Positions 8,323 through 17,176 of a stretch of 64,000 nucleotides of DNA are shown here, in pieces. The notes below the pieces were generated by a model. The model did no database searches. It had not been told where the DNA came from and saw only the letters and a list, made by a program, of their open reading frames with translations. Source of the stretch: Modestobacter roseus (GTDB taxonomy: Bacteria > Actinomycetota > Actinomycetes > Mycobacteriales > Geodermatophilaceae); the NCBI RefSeq assembly GCF_007994135.1, contig NZ_VLKF01000001.1, positions 3,348,001-3,412,000 on the forward strand. Direction: 5' to 3'. The number at the start of each line of letters is the position of its first letter. The first letter of the stretch is position 1. Made by a program: the position numbers and the translations under genes.

Positions 8323-9596
8323 GGCTGGCCCCCGACGAGCAGGCCATGCTCGACGGCGACCAGGGCGAGGCGGTGGCCGCCGCGATGGACCTGCTGGTCC
8401 GCTACGGCGAGGTGCTGGGCGCCGAGCGCCTGGTCGACACCGACAACGTGTGCGGGGCCAACCTCTTCGGCTCCCGGCACACCATGGTCTGCGGCTCCCC
8501 CGGCCCGGACGCCGCCTTCGCCGAGCACAGCCTGGACGCCCCGGCCCCGCTGCCGATCCCCGCGGTGCGGGCGCAGAGCTACCAGCTCATCGGCCCGATG
8601 GACACCCGCAACTGGGAGGTGCAGGGCGTCTCCCCCGAGGAGCGGGACGCGGTGGTGGCCAGCGAGGCCTACAGCGCCGAGCACGGCATCCACCTGATGA
8701 ACACCTGCACGCCCTACCAGGTGGGGAACGTGCCGGTGAAGGGCGAGCACTGCGCCTGGATGGAGTCCTCGGCGGTGGTCTACGTCAACTCCGTGCTCGG
8801 CGCGCGCACCAACGTGGAGGGCCGGGAGAGCACCGGCGCCGCCATGCTCACCGGCAAGATCCCCTACTGGGGCTACCACCTCCCGGAGAACCGGTTCGGC
8901 AGCCACCTGGTCGACGTCGGCGTCCCGGTCGTGGACACGCTCGACTGGGGGCTGCTCGGCTACTGGATCGGCGAGCAGGTCGCCGAGGGCGTGCCGGTGC
9001 TCGACGGCATCACCGCCACACCGGACCTGGTCAAGCTCAAGCACTTCGGGGCGGCCGCGGCCTCCTCCGGCGGCGTCGAGCTCTACCACGTCCCGGGCAT
9101 CACGGCCGAGGCCCGCACCGTGGAGGAGGCGTTCGACGGCGCCGCGCCCGCGGAGCGGCTCGCCTACACCCCGGCCGAGCGGCAGCGCACCTACGAGCAC
9201 CTGAACTCCACCGGCCGGGACGAGCACGTGGACCTGGTGATGATCGGCTGCCCGCACGCCACGCTCGGCCAGATCCGGGACGTCGTCCGGCTGCTGGAGG
9301 GCCGGCGGGTGCACGCCGACAGCGAGCTGTGGGTGTTCACCCCGCGCGCGCTGCGCGAGGTGGCGGAGTCCAACGGCTACGCCCGGGCCCTCGAGGCCGC
9401 CGGCGCCCGGCTGATGAGCGACACCTGCCCGGCGATCGGCCAGTTCCTGCCGAAGGGCACCCGGGTGATCGCCACCGACTCGGCCAAGCAGGTGCACTAC
9501 CTGCCGGCGATCATGGACGTGCAGGGCTGGTTCGGCACGCTCGGGGACTGCGTCGACGCCGCGGTCACCGGCACCTGGCGGGGGGAGCTGCGATGA
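8319..9596 (+). CDS. Aconitase X, large (catalytic) subunit
   Basis: 425 aa, ATG in an ATGA overlap. It matches the AcnX large-subunit family (formerly DUF521): N-terminal DNVCGANLFGS, central MNTCTPYQ, EHCAWMESSAVVYVNS, the conserved IGCPHATLGQI and the C-terminal SDTCPAIG. Cys in the TCTPY, GCPH and DTCPA motifs are likely Fe-S ligands. Characterised members are cis-3-hydroxy-L-proline dehydratase in bacteria and mevalonate-5-phosphate dehydratase in archaea, so a dehydration is the expected chemistry. The partner subunit is the next gene. The surrounding IlvD/Edd and FAD genes are not those of the usual hydroxyproline cluster, so a different substrate is possible. Confidence 0.88.
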   Translation: MRLAPDEQAMLDGDQGEAVAAAMDLLVRYGEVLGAERLVDTDNVCGANLFGSRHTMVCGSPGPDAAFAEHSLDAPAPLPIPAVRAQSYQLIGPMDTRNWEVQGVSPEERDAVVASEAYSAEHGIHLMNTCTPYQVGNVPVKGEHCAWMESSAVVYVNSVLGARTNVEGRESTGAAMLTGKIPYWGYHLPENRFGSHLVDVGVPVVDTLDWGLLGYWIGEQVAEGVPVLDGITATPDLVKLKHFGAAAASSGGVELYHVPGITAEARTVEEAFDGAAPAERLAYTPAERQRTYEHLNSTGRDEHVDLVMIGCPHATLGQIRDVVRLLEGRRVHADSELWVFTPRALREVAESNGYARALEAAGARLMSDTCPAIGQFLPKGTRVIATDSAKQVHYLPAIMDVQGWFGTLGDCVDAAVTGTWRGELR

Positions 9597-10012
9597 GCAC
9601 CCGGACCCTGCACGGCCGGGGGCTGGTGGGCGGCGTCGCCGAGGGCGAGGCGCTGGTCACCACGGAGGCGCTGTCCGGCTGGGGCGGCGTGGAACCGCGC
9701 CGCGGCCGGGTGATCGAGCTGCGGCACGAGCTGGTGGGGCAGTCCTTCGCCGGCAAGGTGCTGGTCTTCCCCGGCGCCAAGGGCTCCTCCGGGTGGTCGG
9801 GGATGTTCCACATGTCCCGGCTGATGGGCACCGCGCCGGCGGCGATGGTCTTCACCACGATGAACACCAAGATCGCCCTCGGCGTCGTCGTCACCCGGGT
9901 GCCGGCGCTCACCGACCTCGACGGCGACCCGCTGACCAGCGTGCGCACCGGCGACTGGGTGCGGGTGGACGCCGACCGCGGTGAGCTGACCGTGCTGCGC
10001 ACCACCGGGTAG
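9593..10012 (+). CDS. Aconitase X, small (swivel) subunit
   Basis: 139 aa, ATG overlapping the large-subunit stop by 4 nt. It matches the AcnX swivel domain (formerly DUF126): GRGLVGGVAEGEALV at the N-terminus, a FPGAKGSSGWSGMFH loop with the Ser equivalent to the substrate-binding Ser of aconitase swivel domains, and PAAMVFTTMNTKIALG. It should form a heterodimer with the preceding protein. One of the few genes here ending in TAG. The IclR gene follows after 83 nt and is probably on the same transcript. Confidence 0.9.
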   Translation: MSTRTLHGRGLVGGVAEGEALVTTEALSGWGGVEPRRGRVIELRHELVGQSFAGKVLVFPGAKGSSGWSGMFHMSRLMGTAPAAMVFTTMNTKIALGVVVTRVPALTDLDGDPLTSVRTGDWVRVDADRGELTVLRTTG

Positions 10013-10095
10013 CGTCCCGGAACGGGAACGGGCGCACACCCCGGCCCCGCCGCCCGGGGCAGGCACCACGACGCAGGAGCGGGGACGGGATCGGG

Positions 10096-10935
10096 ATGGA
10101 CGGCGCAGGCGAGGACGCACCGGACGACGGCGCCGCGGAGGCCCCGCGGGGTGACTGGTTCGTGCAGTCCCTCGAGCGCGGGTTCTCGGTGATCAAGGCC
10201 TTCTCCGCCGACGAGCCGGAGCTGACCCTCAGCGACATCGCCCGCCGCACCGGGATGACCCGCGCCGCGGCGCGGCGGTTCCTGCTCACCCTGGTCGACC
10301 TGGGCTACGTCGCCGTCGACGACCGCCGCTTCCGGCTGCGCCCCCGGGTGCTGGAGCTGGGGTTCACCTACCTGTCCATGCTGCGGCTGCCCGAGCTGGC
10401 GATGCCCTACCTCAGCGAGCTCTCCCGCGACATCCAGGAGACCACCAGCATGGCGGTGCTCGACGGGCCCGACGTGGTCTACGTCGCCCGGGTGGGCGGC
10501 CGCCGGGTGATGGCCAGCGGCATCACCGTCGGCAGCCGGCTGCCCGCCTACGCCACCTCGCACGGCCGGGTGCTGCTGGCCGCGCTCCCCGACGACCAGC
10601 TGGACGCCTACCTGGCCGGCACCGAGCTGGTCCGCCGCACCGCGCGGACCGTCACCGACCCGGTGGTGCTGCGGGAGCGGGTGCTCGCCACCCGGGAACG
10701 CGGCTGGGCGCTGCTGGACCAGGAGCTGGAGGAGGGCGTGACCTCCCTGGCCATGCCGGTGTGCGGCGCGACCGGTGCGGTGATCGCCTCGGTCAACATC
10801 GGGGCGCACTCCAGCCGGCACACCCCCGAGCATCTGGAGGAGGTCGCCCTCCCGCTGATGACCGACGCCGTGCAGCAGCTGGAACGGGACCTCCGCCTGG
10901 CCGGCGTCCGGACGCCGGGCCACCCGCTGCTCTGA
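10096..10935 (+). CDS. IclR-family transcriptional regulator
   Basis: 279 aa. N-terminal winged helix (about 20-80: LSDIARRTGMTRAAARRFLLTLVDLGYV) and C-terminal IclR effector domain (about 95-270) with TSMAVLDGPDVVYVARV and HGRVLLA. It resembles the PcaU/PobR branch that controls aromatic and hydroxy-acid catabolism. ATG at 10096; the Shine-Dalgarno is weak. It sits where the two convergent operons meet and is the only regulator in the region, so it is the likely ligand of the paired inverted repeats at 2065-2081 and 17751-17767. The effector is probably the imported compound or a breakdown product (inference). Confidence 0.9.
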   Translation: MDGAGEDAPDDGAAEAPRGDWFVQSLERGFSVIKAFSADEPELTLSDIARRTGMTRAAARRFLLTLVDLGYVAVDDRRFRLRPRVLELGFTYLSMLRLPELAMPYLSELSRDIQETTSMAVLDGPDVVYVARVGGRRVMASGITVGSRLPAYATSHGRVLLAALPDDQLDAYLAGTELVRRTARTVTDPVVLRERVLATRERGWALLDQELEEGVTSLAMPVCGATGAVIASVNIGAHSSRHTPEHLEEVALPLMTDAVQQLERDLRLAGVRTPGHPLL

Positions 10936-10945
10936 GCCCGCGCCC

Positions 10946-12616
10946 TCAGGCGCCCAGCGTGGCACCGCGGGCGACCGGCTGCACCGAGCGGGCGTAGACC
11001 GACAGCCAGCTGCACCCGGTGGGTGCGGGGTGCGGGGCCAGCCGCTCGCGCCGGGCCGCCAGCTCCTCGGGCGGCACGTCGAGGTCGACGGTGCGGGCCT
11101 CGACGTCGACGCTGATCACGTCGCCGTCCTCGACCAGCCCCAGCGGTCCGCCGAGCGCACCCTCCGGCGCCACCTCGGCGACCACCAGCCCCTTGTTGAC
11201 CAGCCCGGACATCTGCCCGTCGGTCACCACGACCACCTCGTCACCGAGCCCGGCGCCGTCCAGGGCGAAGACGAACGCCGAGGTGAAGGCCATCCCGGGC
11301 GAGCCGCGCAGCCCGAGCCCGCTGAGCACGAGCACCTCGCCGGCCTGCACCTGCCCGCCCCGGATGGCGGCGATCCCCTCCTCGCGGGAGCGGAACACCC
11401 GCGCCGGGCCGCGGAACACCTTGATCCCGTCGTCGGCCACGGTCCGCTTCACCACCGCGCCGTCCGGCGCGAGCGTCCCGCGGACGATCATCACCCCGGG
11501 ATGGCGGGCCAGCGGGTCATCGACCGGGCGGATGACGTCGGAGTCGGGCACGTCGACGCCGCCGAGCACCTCCCCCAGCGTCCGGCCGGCCACGGTGAGC
11601 TGGTCGAGGTCGAGGAACGGCCGGAGCCGGTACAGCAGCGCCTGCGCGCCGCCGGCCGCCTCGAACTCGTCGATCTGCCGGTCGCCGTTGGGCTTGACCG
11701 CCGACAGCAGCGGCACCTGCCCGGCGAGCTCCTCGAACAGCGCGATCACGTCGACGTCGCAGCCGGCCTCGACCGCGACCGCCTGCAGGTGCTTGACGCA
11801 GTTCACCGACCCGCTGACCGCGAGCACGGCGGCCACCGCGTTCCGGAAGGCGCCCGGGGTGAGGATCCTGCGCGGGCGGAGGTCCTCGGCGACCATGGCC
11901 ACGATCCGCGCGCCGGCGGCCGCGACCGCCTCCCACATCCGCGGGCCGTTCGCCAGCACCGGCGTGGAGCCGGGCAGCGCCATGCCCAGCGCCTCGGTGG
12001 CGATGTGCATGGAGTTGGCGGTGCCCATCCCGGCGCAGACGCCCGGTCCGGTGACGGCGTTGGCCGCCATCTCGGCCAGGTCCTCGACCGTCATCCGCCC
12101 GGTGGCCACGTGCCCGGCGTAGAGGAACACGTCCTCGAAGTCGACGTGCTCGCCGCGGAAGAGCCCGCTCGGCTGGTAGCCGCAGGCCACCACGATCGTC
12201 GGGACGTCGAGCCGGCCGGCCGCCATCAGCTGGCCGGGCGTGGTCTTGTCGCAGGAGGCCAGGGTGACCATGCCGTCCAGCAGCGCCCCCTCGACCGCCA
12301 CCTCGATGTCGCTGGCGATCAGGTCGCGGGTGGGCAGGATGTACTGCCCGGCGGCGCCGGCGCTGGTGATCGCGTCGCTGGACGCGGCCGTGCGGACCTC
12401 GAACGGCACGCCACCGGCGGCCCGGACCGCCTCCTTCAGCGGTCCGACGATGCCGTCGAGGTGGCTGAAGCAGCTGGCCAGGCCGGACGAGCTGTTCACG
12501 ATGGCGATCTTGGGCTTGGCCATGTCCTCGGCGGGGATGCCCAGCGCCGTCCACTGGGCCAGCCGCATCGCCCACCGCGTGGTGCCCGGCTCGAAGTCGC
12601 TGCGCAGCCCGGTCAC
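10946..12616 (-). CDS. IlvD/Edd-family Fe-S dehydratase, copy 2
   Basis: 556 aa, GTG start overlapping the stop of the upstream FAD gene. All hallmarks of the family are kept: Cys in ASCFSHL, ASCDKTTPGQ, GVCAGMGTANSMH and the TDGQMSGLVNKG region near the C-terminus. It is clearly homologous to the copy at 5216-6961 along its whole length but well diverged, so the two probably act on different intermediates or stereoisomers. Last gene of the minus operon; it ends 10 nt from the convergent IclR gene, leaving no room for a separate terminator. Confidence 0.88.
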   Translation of the reverse strand: MTGLRSDFEPGTTRWAMRLAQWTALGIPAEDMAKPKIAIVNSSSGLASCFSHLDGIVGPLKEAVRAAGGVPFEVRTAASSDAITSAGAAGQYILPTRDLIASDIEVAVEGALLDGMVTLASCDKTTPGQLMAAGRLDVPTIVVACGYQPSGLFRGEHVDFEDVFLYAGHVATGRMTVEDLAEMAANAVTGPGVCAGMGTANSMHIATEALGMALPGSTPVLANGPRMWEAVAAAGARIVAMVAEDLRPRRILTPGAFRNAVAAVLAVSGSVNCVKHLQAVAVEAGCDVDVIALFEELAGQVPLLSAVKPNGDRQIDEFEAAGGAQALLYRLRPFLDLDQLTVAGRTLGEVLGGVDVPDSDVIRPVDDPLARHPGVMIVRGTLAPDGAVVKRTVADDGIKVFRGPARVFRSREEGIAAIRGGQVQAGEVLVLSGLGLRGSPGMAFTSAFVFALDGAGLGDEVVVVTDGQMSGLVNKGLVVAEVAPEGALGGPLGLVEDGDVISVDVEARTVDLDVPPEELAARRERLAPHPAPTGCSWLSVYARSVQPVARGATLGA

Positions 12617-13995
12617 GCCGGCTCACCGCCCAGGAACACGCCGTCGCGGACCAGCTGGCGCTGCAGCCGGTCGACCGCGACGTCCCGGACGGGCACGCCG
12701 GCGTCCAGCGCCAGGTCGGCGGCGGTGCCGGCGGCCTGGCCCATCGCGAAGCACGGGCCGGTGACCCGCGCGGAGGACTGCCCGAACCGGGTCATCGAGG
12801 CGCACCGCCCGGCGACGAGCAGGTTGTCCACCCGCTGCGGCACGAGCATCCGGTAGGGGAGCTGGTTGTACCCGCGGGGGTCCTCGCCGCGCTGCCAGCG
12901 GAACTCGACCGTGCCGGCCACGTGCGCCTCGACCGGCCAGCCGTTGACCCCGATCGAGTCGGGGAAGTCGGCGCAGTCGAGCACGTCGTCCTCGGTCAGC
13001 AGGTGCTCCCCCAGCACCCGCCGGGTCTCCCGGATCCCGATCTGCGGGGCGATGTCGACGATGTAGGAGTCGGTGAAGCCGGGCGTGTGGTCCTTGATGA
13101 AGGTGAAGGCGTCGAGCACCTGCTGCCGGCCCTGCAGCTCCCCGTGGCTCAGCTGCTCGACGTCGGTTCCGTCGACCGCGCTGCCGTCGGGGTTGCTCAG
13201 CTGGGTGAGGTTGGCCCGCCACTCCAGCGGGTTGCGCTGCGGGCGCACGATCGGCTTCTTGCGCGGGAAGGAGTGCGTGCCGGCCTGCTCGGCGGCGTCC
13301 ATCAGCCGCTCCACGGTGCGCCAGGGCTTCTCGCCGGCCGCCGCGACGTCGACGCCGTTGATCCGGAACATCAGCGAGGGGTAGAGCAGCCCGGGCGACT
13401 TCTCGTACGGCACCCCGGCCCAGGCCGACACGTCGGCGTCCCCGGAGGCGTCGACGAACACCCGGCCGCGGACGGCCTGCCGGCCGGACTTGGACTCGAC
13501 CAGCACGGCACCGATCCGGTCCGGCCCGTCCATGACGACCCCGACGGCCATCGCGTGGAACAGGATGCGGGCCCCGGACCCGACGACCAGCTCGTCGGCG
13601 GCGATCTTGTAGCTGGAGATGTCGAACGCCTGGGCGAGGATGCCGTCGTTGATCGTCAGGTGCGGCTCGGAGAGGCCGTCCATCTTCGCCAGCCGCTCGA
13701 GCAGCTCGTCGGCCAGGCCGTGCACCACCTGCCGGTGCTCGCCGTGCACCTTGGCGTGCAGCCCGCAGAAGGTGCTCAGCCCACCGGCCGTGCCGGCGCC
13801 GCCGAGGAAGCCGTAGCGCTCCAGCAGCAGGGTCGAGCGGCCGGCGCGGGCCGCCGCCGCCGCGGCCATCAGCCCGGCCGGGCCGCCGCCGATGACAACG
13901 ACGTCGAACTCGCCGAGGACCGGGGTCCGCCGGGCGGGTTCCCCGATCGTGTCCGGCCCGTGCTCGTCCACCCCGTGCTCCTCCGACGTGCTCAC
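12613..13995 (-). CDS. FAD-dependent oxidoreductase (FAD_oxidored family), copy 2
   Basis: 460 aa, GTG start overlapping the ligase stop (GTGA). FAD motif GGGPAG near residue 37, then AAAAARAGRSTLLLERYG. It shares long identical stretches with the copy at 6958-8322 (GLSTFCGLHA, VHGEHRQVVHGLADE, RPQRNPLEWRANLTQLSNPD), so the two are paralogs from a duplication that also included the dehydratase. Gene order is reversed: here the oxidoreductase precedes the dehydratase. Function as for copy 1, on an unknown substrate. Confidence 0.85.
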   Translation of the reverse strand: MSTSEEHGVDEHGPDTIGEPARRTPVLGEFDVVVIGGGPAGLMAAAAAARAGRSTLLLERYGFLGGAGTAGGLSTFCGLHAKVHGEHRQVVHGLADELLERLAKMDGLSEPHLTINDGILAQAFDISSYKIAADELVVGSGARILFHAMAVGVVMDGPDRIGAVLVESKSGRQAVRGRVFVDASGDADVSAWAGVPYEKSPGLLYPSLMFRINGVDVAAAGEKPWRTVERLMDAAEQAGTHSFPRKKPIVRPQRNPLEWRANLTQLSNPDGSAVDGTDVEQLSHGELQGRQQVLDAFTFIKDHTPGFTDSYIVDIAPQIGIRETRRVLGEHLLTEDDVLDCADFPDSIGVNGWPVEAHVAGTVEFRWQRGEDPRGYNQLPYRMLVPQRVDNLLVAGRCASMTRFGQSSARVTGPCFAMGQAAGTAADLALDAGVPVRDVAVDRLQRQLVRDGVFLGGEPA

Positions 13996-15683
13996 CGGCG
14001 TGCCTCCTCGATCTCAGTGGAACTGGTGGGTGCCGGCCCGGTCAGCTGCCGGGCGGCCTGCTGGGCCCAGGAGCGGTCGACCTTGCCGGAGGCGCTGCGC
14101 CGCACCGTCTCGACGAAGAGGACCGACCGGGGCCGCTTGTAGCCGGCCAGCACGCTGCCGACGTGGTCGGCGAGCGACCGCGCCGTCGCCTCGCCCGGTG
14201 GGTCGGCGACGACGAGCGCGGTGACCCGGCTGCCCCAGCGGTCGTCGGGCAGCCCGAGGACGACGGCGTCGCGGACCAGCGGGTGGTCCAGCAGCGCCTG
14301 CTCGACCTCCTCGGCGAAGACCTTCTCGCCGCCGGTGTTGATCACCCCGGAGCCGCGGCCCAGCAGGCTGAGGGTGCCGTCGGCCTCGACGGTGGCGGAG
14401 TCCCCGGGCACCACGTGCCGGACGCCGTCGACCATCCGGAAGACCGACGCGGTCAGCTCGGGCGCGTCGAGGTAGCCCAGCGGCAGCGCCCCGGAGCTGG
14501 CGAGCTCGCCGACCTCCCCGGAGCCGGGCACCACGTCCCGGCCGTCGGGGGTGAGCACGCGCGCGTTCTCCGGCAGCGCGAACCGGGTGGTCACCGACTC
14601 CGGGTCCGGCCCGACCAGCGAGACGCCGAACGGGCCGCCCTCGGTGGCGGCGATCGTGTCCTGCAGGGTCATCCGGCCGGCCGCCAGCAACCGCCGCTTG
14701 ACGTCGGGGCTCCAGCGCACCCCGGAGCTGATCACCCGGCGGAGGCTGCCGAGGTCGTAGGGGCGCCCGGCGGCGGCCGCCCGGTCGAGCTCGGCGAGCA
14801 GGGGGACGGCGAACGCGTCACCGACGATCGCCAGCTCCTCCACCCCGTGCCGCTCGACGGCGCGCCACAGCTCCGCCGGGTCGAGGGAGGGGTCGGTGAG
14901 GGTGACGACGCAGCCCCCGCGCAGCAGGTTGCCGAACGCGGCGAAGAAGCCGGTGCCGTGCATCAGCGGTGACCCGGGGAGCACGACGGGGGCGGTGCCG
15001 CCCCGCACGGCGGCCACGGCGGCCGCCACCGCCCCGGCCCGGTCCCGCGGCACGGGCACCCCGGCCCGCCTGTACGCCGACGCCACGACCGCGCAGACGC
15101 CGGCGGAGTCCCAGACGACGGCCTTGGGCGCCCCGGTGGTGCCGCCGGTGAGCAGCCAGACCTGGTCGTCCGGCGACCGCTCGCAGCGGGGCAGGGGGGC
15201 GGCGTCCAGCGCCTGCTCCCACGGGACGGCGCCGTCGTCCTGGGAGCCCGGGCCGCAGCGCACCACCGTGCGCAGGCTCGGCAGCCGGCCGGCCACCTCG
15301 GCCAGCGTCCCGGCCAGGCCGTCGTCCACCAGCACCGCCTCGGCGGCGACGTACCCGAGCACCTGGGCGAGCTCGGTGGCCCGGTACCGGTAGTTGACGT
15401 TGACCGGCACCGCCCGCAGCTTGCACGCGGCGAACACCCCGATCAGGTACTCCGGCGAGTTGTGCAGCCCGATGCCCACCCGGGCGCCGGGGCCCACCCC
15501 GGCCGCGGCCAGGTGGCCGGCCAGCCGGGCCGCCTGCTGGTCGAACTCGGCCCAGGTGACGGCGCGCTCACCGGCGACCAGCGCCGCCCGCCCCGGGTCC
15601 AGCGCGCTGATCGCGTCGGCCACCGCCTCCAGCCGGGTGGCGACGTCGTCCCGCTGGACGGCGTCGGCGGCCGGCGCGGTCAC
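13992..15683 (-). CDS. AMP-dependent acyl-CoA synthetase/ligase
   Basis: 563 aa. GTG at 15683 overlaps the stop of the hot-dog gene (GTGA); no closer ATG with an RBS was seen. Adenylation-domain motifs are in order: P-loop LLTGGTTGAPKAVVW (about 170), IAATEGG (A5 region), GRGSGVINTGGEKVFAEEVE (A8 hinge) and catalytic Lys in RSASGKVDRS near the C-terminus. It should activate a carboxylic acid to its CoA thioester via an acyl-adenylate. Being in the UGSC operon, it implies that at least one intermediate of this pathway is processed as a CoA ester. Confidence 0.9.
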   Translation of the reverse strand: MTAPAADAVQRDDVATRLEAVADAISALDPGRAALVAGERAVTWAEFDQQAARLAGHLAAAGVGPGARVGIGLHNSPEYLIGVFAACKLRAVPVNVNYRYRATELAQVLGYVAAEAVLVDDGLAGTLAEVAGRLPSLRTVVRCGPGSQDDGAVPWEQALDAAPLPRCERSPDDQVWLLTGGTTGAPKAVVWDSAGVCAVVASAYRRAGVPVPRDRAGAVAAAVAAVRGGTAPVVLPGSPLMHGTGFFAAFGNLLRGGCVVTLTDPSLDPAELWRAVERHGVEELAIVGDAFAVPLLAELDRAAAAGRPYDLGSLRRVISSGVRWSPDVKRRLLAAGRMTLQDTIAATEGGPFGVSLVGPDPESVTTRFALPENARVLTPDGRDVVPGSGEVGELASSGALPLGYLDAPELTASVFRMVDGVRHVVPGDSATVEADGTLSLLGRGSGVINTGGEKVFAEEVEQALLDHPLVRDAVVLGLPDDRWGSRVTALVVADPPGEATARSLADHVGSVLAGYKRPRSVLFVETVRRSASGKVDRSWAQQAARQLTGPAPTSSTEIEEARR

Positions 15684-16102
15684 AGGTACCGCCGGACCAG
15701 GGTCGACGCGACGCAGGCCGGCTCGGTGTGCCCCTCGGCCTCGAACACCAGGGTGAGCGCCAGCTGCACCCCGCCCGGCACGGCGTCGACCGCGTCGACC
15801 GTGGCCGTGCAGCGCACCCGGCTGCCCACCGGCACCGCAGCGGGGAAGCGCACCGACCGGCAGCCGTAGTTGACCGACAGGGCGAACCCGCGGGACTCCA
15901 GCAGCTCGGGCATGAAGACCGTGGTGAGGGCGAGCACCAGCAAGCCGGGGACGGTGCGGTCCGCGGGCGGCGGGGTGCCCGTCGCGGCGCAGAAGCGGTC
16001 GACCCGCTCGGCCGTGACCTCCACCCAGGAGCTGGTGCCGAGCGTGCGGCCGGCGAGCGCCTGGGTCTCCTCGACGCCGGTGACGACGGTGGCGGCGGGC
16101 AT
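15680..16102 (-). CDS. MaoC/NodN-like hot-dog fold protein, catalytic residues replaced
   Basis: 140 aa, ATG at 16102 with GGAGG 7 nt upstream. The layout is that of MaoC-like enoyl-CoA hydratases: WVEVTAERVDRFCAATG then a hydrophobic helix and a C-terminal sheet. But the usual Asp after ATG is Thr, and the His of the hydratase motif (HG before the helix) is absent (PADRTVPGLLVL). It may therefore be a thioesterase-like or structural hot-dog protein instead of an active hydratase. It lies between the UGSC partner and the acyl-CoA ligase, fitting a role on a CoA ester. Confidence 0.65.
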   Translation of the reverse strand: MPAATVVTGVEETQALAGRTLGTSSWVEVTAERVDRFCAATGTPPPADRTVPGLLVLALTTVFMPELLESRGFALSVNYGCRSVRFPAAVPVGSRVRCTATVDAVDAVPGGVQLALTLVFEAEGHTEPACVASTLVRRYL

Positions 16103-16111
16103 CGTGCCTCC

Positions 16112-17176
16112 TCAGTTCCCGGCCGGCTGCACGCGGGCGACGGCCGGACGCCCACCGCGCGGCCCGAAGGTCTCCACGACCGCCGACACCCCGGCGTTCG
16201 ACGCCCCGGCGACCACGACGAGCACCGCCTCCGGCGAGGAGAGGGCGTGGATGCCGTCGCGGTCGGGGTCGGGGCCGGGGTCGACCTCGCCGTCGGGGTG
16301 GCCGGTGGGCACCCGCCAGCGGCTGACCTGGGAGACCGCGCCCTTGCCGACGGCGTCGAGCTCGGCGCGGCTGCGGAAGGACGCGTCGTAGAGGAACTGC
16401 GCGATGTCCCGCTTGCTCCAGCCGTGCCCGGCCAGCAGCCGCGCGTGCTCCGGTCCCAGCACGATGCAGGCGCTGATCCCGGCGTGGATCAGCGCCCCGG
16501 TGCGGGAGACGGTGCCGGCGATGTCGGTGAGCAGCTGCTCGGGGACGGAGGTGTGCCGGGCCTCGATGTGCACGGTGGAGCGCATCGTCATCGCCGTCAC
16601 CGTGCTCTCGCCCGGGTCGTGCCCCTCGTCGACGTGCAGTGGAGCCCAGGGCGACTCCTCCTCGTTCTCGGCGATGCAGCAGGTGTACTTCGCCGGGGTG
16701 CCCTGGGTCGCCTGGTCCAGCTCGTGCGGCCGGACGCCGAGCACGTTGAGCGCGGTGAGCCGGAGCGCCCGGCCGATGGTGGCGTTGGCGCGGAACCCGG
16801 GCCCGAAGACGTTGCCCGTGCTGTTCAGCCCGAGCTGCTCGCGCACCGGGCCGTTGACCAGCAGCAGCGGCGCGGTGCCGGTGGTGGACTGCCAGATGCC
16901 CTTGCGGACGTAGCCCTCCTCGCGCAGGGCGTCCCAGCCGGCGAGCACGACCGGGAAGTACTCCGGACGGCAGCCGGCCATCACCGCGTTGATCGCCGCC
17001 AGCCGGACGGTGATCGCCCGGTTGATCTGCGGCATCGCGAGCACCGTCTCGCCCGGGTCGCGGTCGACCGTGGCGAGGAAGGCGTCGAGCTGCTCCTGCG
17101 TGCACGGGACGACGGGCAGCCCGTCGGTCCAGCCCTTCTCGTAGCAGTGCTCGAGCGCTTCCAGCGTCGTGGTCAC
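16112..17176 (-). CDS. Conserved partner of the UGSC protein, function unknown
   Basis: 354 aa, GTG overlapping the UGSC stop. No catalytic family is recognised. Conserved-looking features: GWTDGLPVVPCT at the N-terminus, INAVMAGCRPEYFPVVLA, LNSTGNVFGPGFRANATIGRA, and a CC pair followed by acidic residues in KYTCCIAENEEESPWAPLH, plus GWSKRDIAQFLYD near 265. No signal peptide or membrane segment. I recall proteins of this type beside UGSC genes in other soil bacteria, which together with the 4-nt overlap suggests a two-component enzyme with the UGSC protein as redox-active subunit. This is inference; the reaction is unknown. Confidence 0.6.
   Translation of the reverse strand: MTTTLEALEHCYEKGWTDGLPVVPCTQEQLDAFLATVDRDPGETVLAMPQINRAITVRLAAINAVMAGCRPEYFPVVLAGWDALREEGYVRKGIWQSTTGTAPLLLVNGPVREQLGLNSTGNVFGPGFRANATIGRALRLTALNVLGVRPHELDQATQGTPAKYTCCIAENEEESPWAPLHVDEGHDPGESTVTAMTMRSTVHIEARHTSVPEQLLTDIAGTVSRTGALIHAGISACIVLGPEHARLLAGHGWSKRDIAQFLYDASFRSRAELDAVGKGAVSQVSRWRVPTGHPDGEVDPGPDPDRDGIHALSSPEAVLVVVAGASNAGVSAVVETFGPRGGRPAVARVQPAGN

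Noticed and set aside
13992-17105. 1037-aa open frame joining the ligase with upstream sequence
   Set aside because: Only the part from 15683 matches acyl-CoA ligases; the rest is out of frame with the hot-dog and UGSC-partner genes that occupy it.
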